Shown: positions 22,501-32,689 of the stretch, piece after piece | Layout: every line of letters starts with the position of its first letter | Position numbering within the stretch: position 1 is the stretch's first letter | Source of the DNA: Periplaneta americana | Lineage: Eukaryota > Arthropoda > Insecta > Blattodea > Blattidae | Reading direction: 5' to 3' | NCBI RefSeq assembly: GCF_040183065.1 | Contig: NC_091117.1 | Coordinates: 121,416,226-121,480,225 of the forward strand | Length of the DNA: 64,000 nucleotides | Notes under the pieces: generated by a model | What the model was told of the DNA's origin: nothing | The model's input: only the letters and a program-made list of their open reading frames with translations | Database searches by the model: none | Program-made: the position numbers and the translations under genes

Positions 22501-22616
22501 GATTGGCAAACTTACTCGTGTTAAATTGTATAAGCTCTGAGGATGGCGTGCAGCACCGAAACAGCTGTAAGCCACACGAGCTTATACAATTCAACACGAG
22601 TAAGTTTGCCAATCAA
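22501..22616 (+). ncRNA. Candidate hammerhead-ribozyme-like hairpin
   Basis: A near-perfect 36-bp inverted repeat (GATTGGCAAACTTACTCGTG... with its complement ending GTTTGCCAATC) closes a loop. The loop contains CTGAGGA (22537-22543), a short imperfect stem, GAAA (22558-22561) and a two-base-pair stem with TA, in the order CUGANGA / stem II / GAAA / UH required by a hammerhead ribozyme. The very short stem III resembles hammerheads reported in Penelope-like elements and retrozymes. Stem I would be the long outer arm, with a small bulge. This rests on motif reading only. It may be a dead relic or a coincidental foldback. Confidence 0.5.
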
Positions 22617-22710
22617 GCAATCAGAAATATTTTTCTTTCCAATCTATATCCTGGGTAAAGGAATCTGCGCGTCTCCTCTCCAATCTGCATTGTTCGAATC
22701 CATATTATTA

Positions 22711-23081
22711 GAGCGATCAGAGTTTTGAAAATGCCATTGGGTATAGAGTAGAGTCGTTTTCTTAGCGATGTCCACCTCTTTCTACTATAATTTAAATAAG
22801 TTATTTACGTATTTTCTAACGTACATAAACAACACAAGTAAATCTATTCCATTTATTCGATTATTGAAAATACAAATAAAGTAACATACAGGCCAAGTCT
22901 ATTTATAAGTAATATAAAGCGTTTATATTTGAAGCAATGCTTACAATGTATTTAAATTTATTTATATGGTTTTATATACGTTAGAAAATACGTAACTAAT
23001 TTATTTTAATTATATTACAATGAGGGGGATTTCCGCTAAGGCGGCTATATCCCAATGGTATTTTCTAAACCCCGAACGCTC
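22711..23081. mobile_element. 371-bp foldback MITE, probably mariner-type
   Basis: Two arms of about 150 bp are inverted copies. Outer ends are GAGCGATCAGAGTTTTGAAA and the complement of GAGCGTTCGGGGTTTAGAAA. Both continue into TACCATTGGG-like sequence and, further in, ACGTATTTTCTAACGTA. TA flanks both sides (22709-22710, 23082-23083), as in Tc1/mariner. No coding capacity. Confidence 0.78.
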
Positions 23082-23589
23082 TATCCTACACGATGCAGAT
23101 TGTAATGTAGTTCTACATTCGCCACATCTCGACTCCGTATTCAGGAGGCAGCAATAGTATGACGCTCCGTGCACTGCCCCTTCTATCGCTGTATGGCCCC
23201 AGTGGGTAGGGCTGGTCTAAAGCACAATAAATTGTTAAAATAATCGCGAAATATTGAAACGCTTAATTGACATTGCGTGTTTCCTAACTTGGCTTTAGAG
23301 AACATAGTGAATCAAGTGAGTTCGTTAATAAGAAAGATTTGCTTTTTTTTTTAGAGCAAAATATGATTCAATTTTACCGCTTCATTTAGAAACATTTACA
23401 GTTTTCCAGAGTACCGGTACTTCTAATTTGATCCAAAATGGCCTAATTTCCTCGGTTGCCATAGTTGCTTTGAACAATATTAAGAAGTAAATTATTGATA
23501 GTTCATTCAAAACTATATTCTTGGATGAAATTACGGAAGTAAGGAATGCCAGTCAGTTATCTGTAGTCGTTATATATCCGACCAAGGAC

Positions 23590-24850
23590 GGCAACGTTCA
23601 GGAAAGGTTTTTGGAATGTTTAATCAGATAGAACTGCTGGGGGTTTGTATAGCATAATGTGTCAAATCGTAGAAGATCTGGAATGTGGTTGAAGTTAGTA
23701 GCTCAGGGTTATGATGGCGGAGCTGTAGTCTGATCACTTGAGTGGATTGCAGGCTAGAGTAAAACAATTTTTCCTGTGTTTTCTCCATGTTCATTGCTTT
23801 GCTCATCGTCTGAATTTAGTTCTATTTCAGTCGGCTGGGACAATATTTAGATCAAATATAAATATTCTTTCTGTTACTTAATGGCCTTGTTTTATTTTCC
23901 TCCCTGTTTTTTAAGCGAATGCATGCTTTGGATGAACTAGTGAAGAAAATACTTCCGAAGGTGTCTCGGACGAACAGAAATTATAATAGTAGACTGGTAT
24001 AGACTGTTTTAGAATATCGTGAACCATTCATTAGCTGTTCGAAAATATTGTTGAATAAACTGATAATTGGGATTCAGAAACTCTTAATTCTTCAAGAGGA
24101 TACCTTGCTTTGCTGAAGACAGATTTCAATTTTAATTTTGCTTTCGCATATATTTGGAGCAATATTTTCTTTCACAGATATTCTTTTTGGTGTTCTTCAA
24201 AGCAAAACAAATGACATTGTATATTGCATTCAGTAAATTGGTGAATCCAAGACAATTATTGAAGGCAAAAGGGACAGCTTTTCGAATATTTGGAATCGTA
24301 TAAAAATCATATTATGACATTTCAAACCATAGGCTAAGAGGGTCCATATTCATGACATCGGTAGCTTGGAAACATGAAGTCGCAAACTATTTTTTGTAGT
24401 TATTGACAACAACCTTGAACAATTAACTTAAATGTTCAGTAATGTTGACTATCTAAAATTACTGGAACTCACAAATTTCCAAAGCATTACAATGCTCATA
24501 TCCTAAGTGCTTTTGATATACTAACTATTGCTAATTATGTTGTTTCTTTCATGCAGTGACTCTGGGTTTCCAATTATCTGTACTGCTCAGTGTAAAAGAA
24601 AGCATTTGTGCGAGTAGTGTCAATAGCTTCAGTGAGTTGTTGAAATGTATTAAGGAATATAAACTACAGGCGGCCTACTCTGCAGTTGTCAAATTTCGTG
24701 AACTTACACTAACAATTCCTACCACTACTTCCTCTCTATTCTCAAGAGTGTAAAGGCATTTGTGAGAAATTCTATAGGCCAAAAGCGAATCTCACAGTTG
24801 GCAGTTTTGAAATTGAAAAATCATTTATTAAGAAACTGCCACAATAATCT
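23590..24850 (+). pseudogene. hAT-family transposase relic
   Basis: Degenerate plus-strand fragments follow hAT order. AQGYDGGAVVSDHLSGLQAR (about 23705) leads into VHCFAHRLNLVLFQSAG (about 23790), the RNase H-like core region (YDGA...HC.AH.LNL). Near the end, LLKCIKEYKLQAAYS and FRELTLTIPTTTSS (about 24630-24740) are followed by FSRVKAFVRNSIGQKRISQL in shifted frames, the C-terminal hATC dimerisation segment. Multiple stops and frameshifts make it dead. No 8-bp target duplication found. Confidence 0.8.
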
Positions 24851-25025
24851 CGGTTTTACGGTGACGTCATAGACGAGTTAGACAAACAAAACAGGAGAAT
24901 CGTTCTACAGCTTAAATGACAGGTGAGTAGGTAATTTTTTTTTTCTAAATATTAATTGTATTTAGTTACTGCTTCCCTCCTTTGAAATATTAATACTCTC
25001 CAATAATATAAACAATTTACTGTAC

Positions 25026-26720
25026 CTTCAACAGGGCTGGATACGCTCGTCTGTGCGGATGTTGCGTCCTCCTGGATGACTTCAGTCTGTAAGTAGTAGT
25101 CGCTCGTCTTTGTTCCTTCGTCCATCTGTATCACTTCAGTCTGTAAGTAGTGGTCGCTCGTCTGTGTGGATGTTGCGTCCGTCTGGATGATTTCAGTCTG
25201 TAAGTAATGGTCGCTCGTCTTTGTTCCTTCGTCCGTCTGTATCACTTCAGTCTGTAAGTAGTGGTCGCTCGTCTTTGTTCCTTCGTCCGTTTGTATCACT
25301 TCAGTCTGTAAGTAGTGGTCGCTCGTCTTTGTTCCTTCGTCCGTCTGTATCACTTAAGTCTGTAAGTAGTGGTCGCTCGTCTTTGTTCCTTCGTCCGTCT
25401 GTATCACTTCAGTCTGTAAGTAGTGGTCGCTCGTCTTTGTTCCTTTGTCCGTCTGTATCACTTCAGTCTGTAAGTAGTGGTCGCTCGTCTGTGCGGATGT
25501 TGCGTCCATCTGGATGACTTCAGTCTGTAAGTAGTGGTCGCTCGTCTTTGTTTCTTCGTCCGTCTGGATGACTTCAGTCTGTAAGTAGTGATCGTTCGTC
25601 TGTGTGACTACGTCCGTCTGAATGTCTTTGGTCTGCAAGTAATGGTCGCTCGTCTGTGTGCCTGCGTCCGTCTGTATCACTTCGGTCTGTAAGTAGTGGT
25701 CGCTCGTCTGTGTGCCTGCGTCCGTCTGTACCACTTCGGTCCGTAAGTAGTGGTCGCTCGTCTGTGTGCCTGCGTCCGTCTGTATCACTTCGGTCTGTAA
25801 GTAATGGTCGCTCGTCTGTGTGTCTGCGTCCGTCTGTATTACTTCGGTCTGTAAGTTGTGGTCGCTCGTCTGTGTGTCTGCGTCCGTCTGTATCAGTTCG
25901 GTCTGTAAGTAGTGGTCGCTCGTCTGTGTGCCTGCGTCTGTCTGTATCACTTCGGTCTGTAAGTAATGGTCGCTCGTCTGTGTGCCTGCGTCCGTCTGTA
26001 TCACTTCGGTCTGCAAGTAGTGGTCGCTCGTCTGTGTGCCTGCGTCTGTCTGTATCACTTCGGTCTGTAAGTAGTGGTCGCTCGTCTGTGTGCCTGCGTC
26101 TGTCTGTATCAATTCGGTCTGTAAGTAATGGTCGCTCGTCTGTGTGTCTGCGTCCGTCTGTATCACTTCGGTCTGTAAGTAGCGGTCGCTCGTCTGTGTG
26201 TCTGTGTCCGTCTGTATCACTTCGGTCTGTAAGTAGCGATCACTCGTCTGTGTGTCTGCGTCCGTCTGTATCACTTCGGTCTGTAAGTAGTGGTCGCTCG
26301 TCTGTGTGCCTGCGTCCATCTGTATCACTTCGGTCTGTAAGTAGTGGTCGCTCGTCTGTGTGTCTGCGTCCGTCTGTATCACTTCGGTCTGTAAGTAGCG
26401 ATCACTCGTCTGTGTGTCTGCGTCCGTCTGTATCACTTCGGTCTGTAAGTAGTGGTCGCTCGTCTGTGTGCCTGCGTCCGTCTGTATCACTTCGGTCTGT
26501 AAGTAGTGGTCGCTCGTCTGTGTGCCTGCGTCCGTCTGTATCACTTCGGTCTGTAAGTAATGGTCGCTCGTCTGTGTGTCTGCGTCCGCCTGTATCACTT
26601 CGGTTTGTAAGTAGTGGTCGCTCGTTTGAGTGGTTGCGTCCATCTGGATCACTTCGGACTGCAAGCATTGATCGCTCGTCTGCGTCGCTGCGGTCGTCTT
26701 CATCTTCTCTGCTGGTCCAG
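25026..26720 (-). CDS. Large exon of about 31 TQT-motif 18-residue repeats (one internal stop)
   Basis: On the minus strand, acceptor TTGCTTTCAG| and donor GAAG|GTACAG bound 1,695 bp (565 codons), phase 1 at both ends, matching the two small exons at 18372 and 19192. After GPAEKMKTTAA, the protein is about 31 copies of DAGTQTSDHYLQTEVIQT (54 bp; three are 57 bp), ending TSVSSPVEG. Variation between copies is often synonymous (CAC/CAT, ACC/ACT, GAC/GAT), which supports this frame. TQT occurs in about 22 copies and is TKT in most C-terminal ones. TQT is the anchor of dynein light chain LC8 ligands, so a multivalent LC8 ligand is an inference. The protein is low-complexity, acidic, without membrane segments. 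One TAA replaces GAA (about 25354). The protein family is not recognised. Confidence 0.55.
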
Positions 26721-27299
26721 CTGAAAGCAATATTATTCTTGGTTGAAATCGTCGTTATCACACTGATTTCTAGCTAATGACTAGGATGAATAGGGCATAT
26801 TAAGTAAAAATGACAACATATACAATTGGATTAAAATAGAATGGGCCGACACTTGGTAGTTCAAATAGTTTTTAAAGTCAGGTTCACACGAGTAAATTCA
26901 TTTCGTTCGAAGGCAATGCTCTGATGTTTGTTCCGGTTGATTCTTTGATAATGATCCGTCTACAATGTAGGGGTAATGTTTCTGATTTCGGAACCAGAGT
27001 TGTAAGTTCGCTTCCCGGTAGGGATGATTTTTATGTTGTATTATTTTATATGTTTAATGACAAGTGTTAGTGGAATTTGTTAATAAACTTGGTTATGCAA
27101 GTGTTGCAAACATATTATATCCTATTATTTGTGGGCTACTATTAGGCACAACCTGATCAGTATGCAAAATTAATAGTTTGTTTGCCTCCTCAAACATTAG
27201 AAGTACATCAAATATAAATTAACAAAAATTATACAAAAACATATATAAACAAAAAAAAAAGGTCTGTGGTAGGGACTAGTATTTCTCCATAATCCACTT
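26721..27299. other. Interval with intron-like paralogous sequence
   Basis: 26740-26830 matches the upstream intron sequence of the other two cassette exons (for example CATATTAAGTAA). The rest is AT-rich, with a degenerate tRNA-like stretch and a poly-A run near 27250. Confidence 0.5.
26957..27035 (+). other. Degenerate tRNA-like / SINE-head sequence
   Basis: The A-box-like AATGTAGGGGTAATG and a B-box-like GTAAGTTCGCTTCCCGG lie at tRNA-like spacing. No SINE body is evident downstream. Confidence 0.4.
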
Positions 27300-27319
27300 G
27301 CATCAACAACTGCCCTCAT

Positions 27320-28104
27320 TCAGCGCGACATGGAGTCCAAAAGATTACGTAATAGTCTACATCCGTGACCACCTCCTCCCACGCATCTAGTAGCTACTCT
27401 GTTCCATAATTTGTCTGCTGTTCGTAAGGGTGGTTCTGCCCAATTAGAGCGTAAGATCATTTTAAATCTATGCCACACATTTTCAATCGGATTCATATCA
27501 GGTGAAAAATCCAAGGACATTCGAGCATGTCGACATCAGACCTCTTCGTAAACCATCTTTAAATGCGATTGGCGGTGTGTATCTGATGGTTTTCCTGCTG
27601 GAACACAAGTGTTCCGTCTGGATACCATTCTCGGCCGGAAGGAATCATTATATTTGCCAAATTTATTCATTCACATCTGTCGTAAACCGACCATGCATGC
27701 GTTCTAGAGGCTCTGCTCCAATGTTTGACATCGCAACGCTCACGCGACCCGGCCTGTGAAGTCGTCCCACGAACGTTCATTATATCGGTGGTCATCCATA
27801 CGATACACACGGGCAGGACATAAGTGCTACTGAAGACATCTACCTCGTCGGACAAAATGACATTCTCCAGTCGAAGTCCTGCCAAATAGTAGCGTAAGCT
27901 AGAAGGTCCACGACATGATTCATTTTCAAATGTTCTTTCGTCGCAGTTCGACGAGACCTTATGCCATCCTCTCTAAAATGTCTCCTCACGGTTGAAAAGT
28001 TGGACGCCATCTTCAAATCAAAGGCATTTAGAAATATGTGGTTTTCAACTTCTCTGATTAAGATGGCGTCCTCTTACCTTGCAGAGATGCGCGGTCGACC
28101 AGGA
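27320..28104 (-). pseudogene. Tc1-type transposase relic
   Basis: Read on the minus strand from 28104: PGRPRISAR (linker after the HTH), then FSTVRRHFREDGIRSRR (about 27990-27940), LENVILSDEVDVF (about 27870, first catalytic Asp in SDE) and, near the end, LDFSPDMNPIENVWHRFKMI (about 27510-27450), the PDLNPIE-type motif with the last catalytic residue. This is the order of Tc1-family DDE transposases. Stops and frameshifts lie between the blocks. The N-terminal HTH part is missing because a MITE occupies 28105-28347. No TA-flanked ends are visible. Confidence 0.82.
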
Positions 28105-28347
28105 ATTGAAGGATTCAGAACCATAGTGGGCCAAGCGCCATTTATTAAAAACGGTGAAAGCGAGAGTTAAAGTTAAGTGAATACCATAGTTTAATGAATA
28201 TTGAGATATAATTTAATTTTATTATGCATACTTCATATTACTTGCTATATGTTTTCATTGAATTATTGTAATAACTTAGTTTTAACCCTTGTTGTCTACG
28301 TTTTTATTATATGGCTCTTGGCCCATTATGGTTCTGAACCCTTCAAT
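28105..28347. mobile_element. 243-bp MITE with ~75-bp inverted repeats
   Basis: Ends ATTGAAGGATTCAGAACCAT and ATGGTTCTGAACCCTTCAAT are inverted repeats. They continue inward through GGGCCAAG-type sequence to AAAAACG for about 75 bp. It abuts the Tc1 relic and probably interrupted it. A direct target duplication is not clear. Confidence 0.82.
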
Positions 28348-28409
28348 AAGGACGATACAGAAAGCTAAACTCCAATACGAACAAATTGAAGAATGCTAAA
28401 CAGTATCAC

Positions 28410-29854
28410 CAGGGGCGGTTATTCAGGTGAAGTAGGTGAAGTGCGACTTCACCTATTTACGCGTAAAACACAATTTTATCTCGTACTAATAATTAATTCT
28501 AGTTATTACCGGTACCATATTTCTAAAGTAAAAAAAAAAGTTTTATTTTCAGTCGTTATGAATAGAGTTTAGTTGTATAAATAGTATCTGTAACCGTCTG
28601 CTGAATAGAATGTCAACAGTTACGAGCGCCGATCGGTGTCTATTGGAACTTACAATACTGTAAAGGTGAAATTATTTGGGCTCCCATGCTCATACAGCCC
28701 TTGGTTTCCATGGTAACGTGACGTCACGTACTAAAGAAAGATTGTATGAGTGAAGTGCATTTCTGAGTCTTTCAGTTACGGAGAACTGTTAGATTTGTTG
28801 TATGTGGAGTAACCAGTTTGCAGATCTGACGATAGGGTAGGGTTGCAGCTGGTCTCCAAGGCCGGAGGCTATTGTTTAAGGGCTGCGAAATTTTAAAGTA
28901 TGTACTACCTGACTCGAGAATACTATCTTCATTCCTTGTGTAGAAGCAGCCACCCCTGCTGTGGTAAATTAGCTAGCTCTATGTTATTTTATCAGAAATA
29001 CACCCAACATACATTCGCAAAGTTTAAAAGTTGTTTTCCGCAGCGTGTATTATTTCTTACCATGAGCTTGCCAGTTTTGTTCAAGCTCTTGTATTTGAAA
29101 GTTTAACGCGCGCGTAAATGTAAACGTGTAGCTTAATACTGTGTACGTATATATTAACTTATTATTTAATGTATTTAGCGAATATTAGTGATAAGTCTAT
29201 ATAGTGTATTAATCCTACATCATAGCGCATATTATATGTTTAATCACTAGTGCTATTATACAAATACTTAGATACCAGTACATAGAAAATATTGATAAAT
29301 GAGTGTGAAATATGTATCCCAAAAATAACACGTTTTATTATTTATTAGAAATGCTGTTTTGTAGACTTATACATAAGGATAAGAAAGATGTTTTAAGTTC
29401 TGGACGACCTACAGTTCCATTTGTTCTTTGTTTTAAAAAGTGCTAAGAAAATAGAGAAGTTGTATAAAATAAGTTAAAAAAATCGATGCAAGAATATTTT
29501 CTGTTTGATGAGATTAAAAATTTCACTCGGAATGCTACATCACAGGAGAGATTTTCCTCATTAGCCCCATAGCTTTGCATAGAGATATACTGTCCACTCT
29601 CAGTTAGTCAGACATTTTATGAAGACATCATCGAACAGGTTTACTGCTTTAAAAGATAGGAGGATTGACTTGGTATGCAAGAAATTGAGTGAGTCCTGAA
29701 ATTAATTAATTTTCCTGTTTGCATGTGTTCTAGACCTATTAAAATTGTACGCAGTTTACGAATAGTAGGCCTACTCATTATATTGGTAAAACTGTTATGC
29801 ATTTGTGTATGTGAAAAGCACTTCACCTATTTTTTTTACGGCGAGCCGCTACTG
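28410..29854 (+). mobile_element. 1,445-bp deleted hAT element with 8-bp target duplication
   Basis: The left end CAGGGGCGG and the right end (inward) CAGTAGCGG, plus a shared inner GGTGAAGTG motif, are flanked by perfect AGTATCAC duplications (28402-28409, 29855-29862). Inside, at about 29490-29690, the plus strand keeps SQERFSSLA...LCIEI and FYEDIIEQ, typical of the C-terminal hATC region of hAT transposases, with stops. The rest of the transposase is gone, so this is an internally deleted derivative. Confidence 0.93.
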
Positions 29855-29862
29855 AGTATCAC

Positions 29863-30143
29863 TTCAATATTGCCATTATTAAAACAAATAAAACTAAATT
29901 CTATGTTTACAATGGTAACATGTTTTAATGTTGTAGTTAAACATATTTTTAAAAACTATAAATCAGATATAAATACAGACAGTTTTATTAACAGACAGGA
30001 GTGTTGCTCAGGGGAGAGGTTGTGCTATTTACTAAACATTCAATCGACTTCCAGGCGATGTCGCCTATTGGTACTTTTGAAAATGGTGTTTATGAAAAAC
30101 TTATTATGGTAAATTTATAATGTAAAAAAATTAAGACTAATGG
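29863..30143. other. Unrecognised interval
   Basis: A plus-strand frame continues to 30112 (through SDINTDSFINRQECC) without recognisable domains. AT-rich. Confidence 0.35.
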
Positions 30144-30215
30144 AGATTCGAACCTCTCTTAATCACTGCTATCAGATTTAGACCCATGCTTAAATCATCT
30201 ACGGTACAATGGCCC
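30144..30215 (-). other. tRNA-like pseudogene or SINE head
   Basis: The minus strand contains GAGAGGTTCGAATCTCC, a perfect B-box in a T-arm-like stem. It is preceded by GTAGATGATTTAAGC and TGGGTCTAAATC, reminiscent of class II (Ser/Leu) tRNAs, and followed by a T-run. The acceptor stem and a clean cloverleaf are not convincing. Confidence 0.4.
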
Positions 30216-30539
30216 ATGGTTTAATGCGGCGTATTATTTGCTTTCTCATTCATTTTCGATACTTTTGTACCTCGTTTCAATAGATTTAGTATTTATCAAT
30301 GTTATTGCTATTTCACTCTTCAGAGACTCTGATGCAGCTAGAATCAACCCTTTGTTTTATTTTATAAAATATTTTAGAACAAAATACAACACATTTATAT
30401 GGTTTAATTGTGTCATCTTGTGAACTGGAACTTCAAGGAGACGGGCATGCACACTGTTCTGTTTCTGGAACTTATTTACACATTTGTCACCGGCCCATTC
30501 TTTTTGAACCTTATTGTAGTTATCAAACTATCAACAATA

Positions 30540-30850
30540 AGTAAATCATGAAAGTGAAGTTTGAAAATGAATCAAAAGCTGAAGAACGTAGTAACGATTA
30601 CTTCTAAAGCATGTCGTATAAATCTCAAACAAAAATAAATTCAATGAACTGAAATAGAAGTAGTTTTTACTTTTATTAAAAAACCTAATTTATCCACATT
30701 CTTTTATTTACATACGGCTCATAAATATAGTGTGTCTATGTGCCTGGATGTACCAGCAATTACCAAAATGCTATAAGAGAGAGGGATTACGTTCCAGTTT
30801 TAAGATTTCCAAAACTATAAGCTTGTGACTAGAAGCTATATGCATACATG
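30540..30850 (+). pseudogene. Second THAP-unit relic (paralogue of 19.4-20.1 kb)
   Basis: 30540-30712 is a diverged copy of the intron-like sequence at 19400-19573 (shared AAATAAATTCAATGAACT, TTATCCACATTCTTTT). From 30713, a degraded version of the THAP start follows (GTGTCTATGTGCCTGGATGTACCAGC), then TTTAAGATTTCCAAAACTAT and AGCTTGTGACTAGAAG. It lacks the MITE found in the other copy and so shows the empty site. It cannot encode a THAP domain now. Confidence 0.7.
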
Positions 30851-31403
30851 CAATCATTTTCGCTCTGTTTTTCATTACAGGCAATTTTTAGTTAATGAAT
30901 GTTTATTTTTACATCTTTGCTTACGAAGACCATGCATAATTCTGTAGATAGTGCTAAAATAGCCACCAGGATTTAAAATAAAGACTTCTAAGCAACGCAT
31001 CATGTACCATCTTACTGGCTATTGTATCTGCTGACATTCTTCTTCAACACACTGGCGAAGAATTTCAATGTATTACTACTACTGTTACAAATAATAATAT
31101 ATTTTATTTTACCCGGCAGAGTTAGACCCTGAGGCCTTTTCTGCCACTCAGGCAGTCTACAATTAATACAATTACAAAAGTTATACGTCGTAATAATACT
31201 AGATTCGGGTCATTCCACAGTAACTCACGTTGCATTTAGACACATTTATGAACTTTTCAAGATACTAAAACAAAAAATAAAGTTTTTTTTCGGTTCATTT
31301 ATTGAATTTAGGAACATTCTTTATAGCAGTAAACAGCCATCGGGAATATAATTCGTGATTTGTGATTTATTGTTGAAATAGTTGTTGTAACTCATGCTAC
31401 ATT

Positions 31404-31905
31404 TTACTCACCACTATCTTCCCACCTCACTTCTGATATTCTCATCACATCCACTCTGTTTCTTTTCATTACTTCCTTCAAGCTTTCCAACTCACCTGAA
31501 ACGAGAGGCGTTCCAGTAGTCAGTCTTCTTTTCTTCTCTCCTGTAGGCTCCGTCATGAATCGTCCTTCCCCAGTATCCCCCTCCCGGACATCCGATTGGG
31601 GGGATAGTTTACGTCCGGAATTTTTTACCAGGGAATGACTCATCATGCAATCTTAATTCCAATATCTTCTTGGGATATATATAAATGCGGAAGCTTCCCA
31701 TTGCTTTCCGCATACCACTCTCTCTTTCGCATCTTACAAGATCCCAGGGGGCCCCAGCGTGGAGGTGAGGAGAGTGGATTTGACTAATTAGGCCCTCCGG
31801 ACTTCACCGAAATTCACCGCAATGGTTTAAATATCAGTTCCATCAGGGTTTTTGACCCAATCAGAGACTGGGAAATCCCAATTAGCCTTTGCCCCCCTTA
31901 TTGAG
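31404..31905 (-). pseudogene. 5'-end fragment of an RTE-type LINE (endonuclease start)
   Basis: On the minus strand a frame ends ELESLKEVMKRNRVDVMRIS then EVRWEDSGE. This is the beginning of an APE-type endonuclease domain, where the Glu of SEVRW is catalytic. Upstream sequence (to about 31905) is GC-richer and looks like the element's 5' leader. The rest of the endonuclease and the reverse transcriptase are absent here. Confidence 0.72.
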
Positions 31906-32689
31906 TCTAAAGCATTACAAAGGTCATCAACATGAAAAGAGAACTAAGATCTTTATCGAAAATGACACCAGGAAAATTAGTCTTCCAGGATGATTTAAGA
32001 TTAAAGTTACGTCATTGAAATACTGAATATGAAAAATTAACATTATTACTAAAAATAAACAAGTTCTGTCTACATTAACAATAAGATTATTAGAACGACA
32101 CCATTTTTAAATTCACAAATACTATTAATTAATTTTCAGTTTGCGCAATACCTAGATGCGAAATAGGAACAAGATGAAGTTAAACTATCAAGATTAATCA
32201 AACCGACACTTCAATATTATTAAATTATGCAGTGATAAGAGAAGTTGTGAAACAATACAAATGAAAAATCGTGAACTGAATATAATTTATTAAAGTAGTA
32301 ATTATAGAATTAATATAATTGTGACGAAAAAAGTTTTAACTTCAATTTTCATATTCGTATGGAGCGCGGGCATACAGGTAGACATGGAGTAATTTTGATT
32401 GTGCCACGAAAGCCCTTTGAGTCTTGGTAACCCTGAGTGAAAATATGTCTAGCAGAGCTCACATTTGACGTGGATAAAAAATTGCGTGTGAAGATTATTT
32501 TATGTGCTGTGCACTTGTCTTTGGGCTGACACTAAAGATGGGTAGGCCTACGCATTGTAAGTCCCCATGGTGGTCAGTACAACACATAACTACCGCTCAG
32601 ACAATATTTTCCAAAGGTTATGCTTTGCGGAATTGCCCAGTGATAGTATTAATTATCCATATTGTAAATGTTTGTACGTTACACTTTTT

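Noticed and set aside
25221-26777. Plus-strand frames across the 54-bp repeat (up to 373 codons, VCLRPSVSLRSVSSGRSS)
   Set aside because: The unit length is a multiple of three, so several frames stay open. The minus-strand frame has matching splice phases, paralogous exons and mainly synonymous variation, so the plus-strand frames are shadows.
31206-31400. Possible second copy of the transposon at 4100 (GGGTCATTCCA start)
   Set aside because: Only about 11 bases match the 4100 terminus, and no inverted partner could be found nearby.
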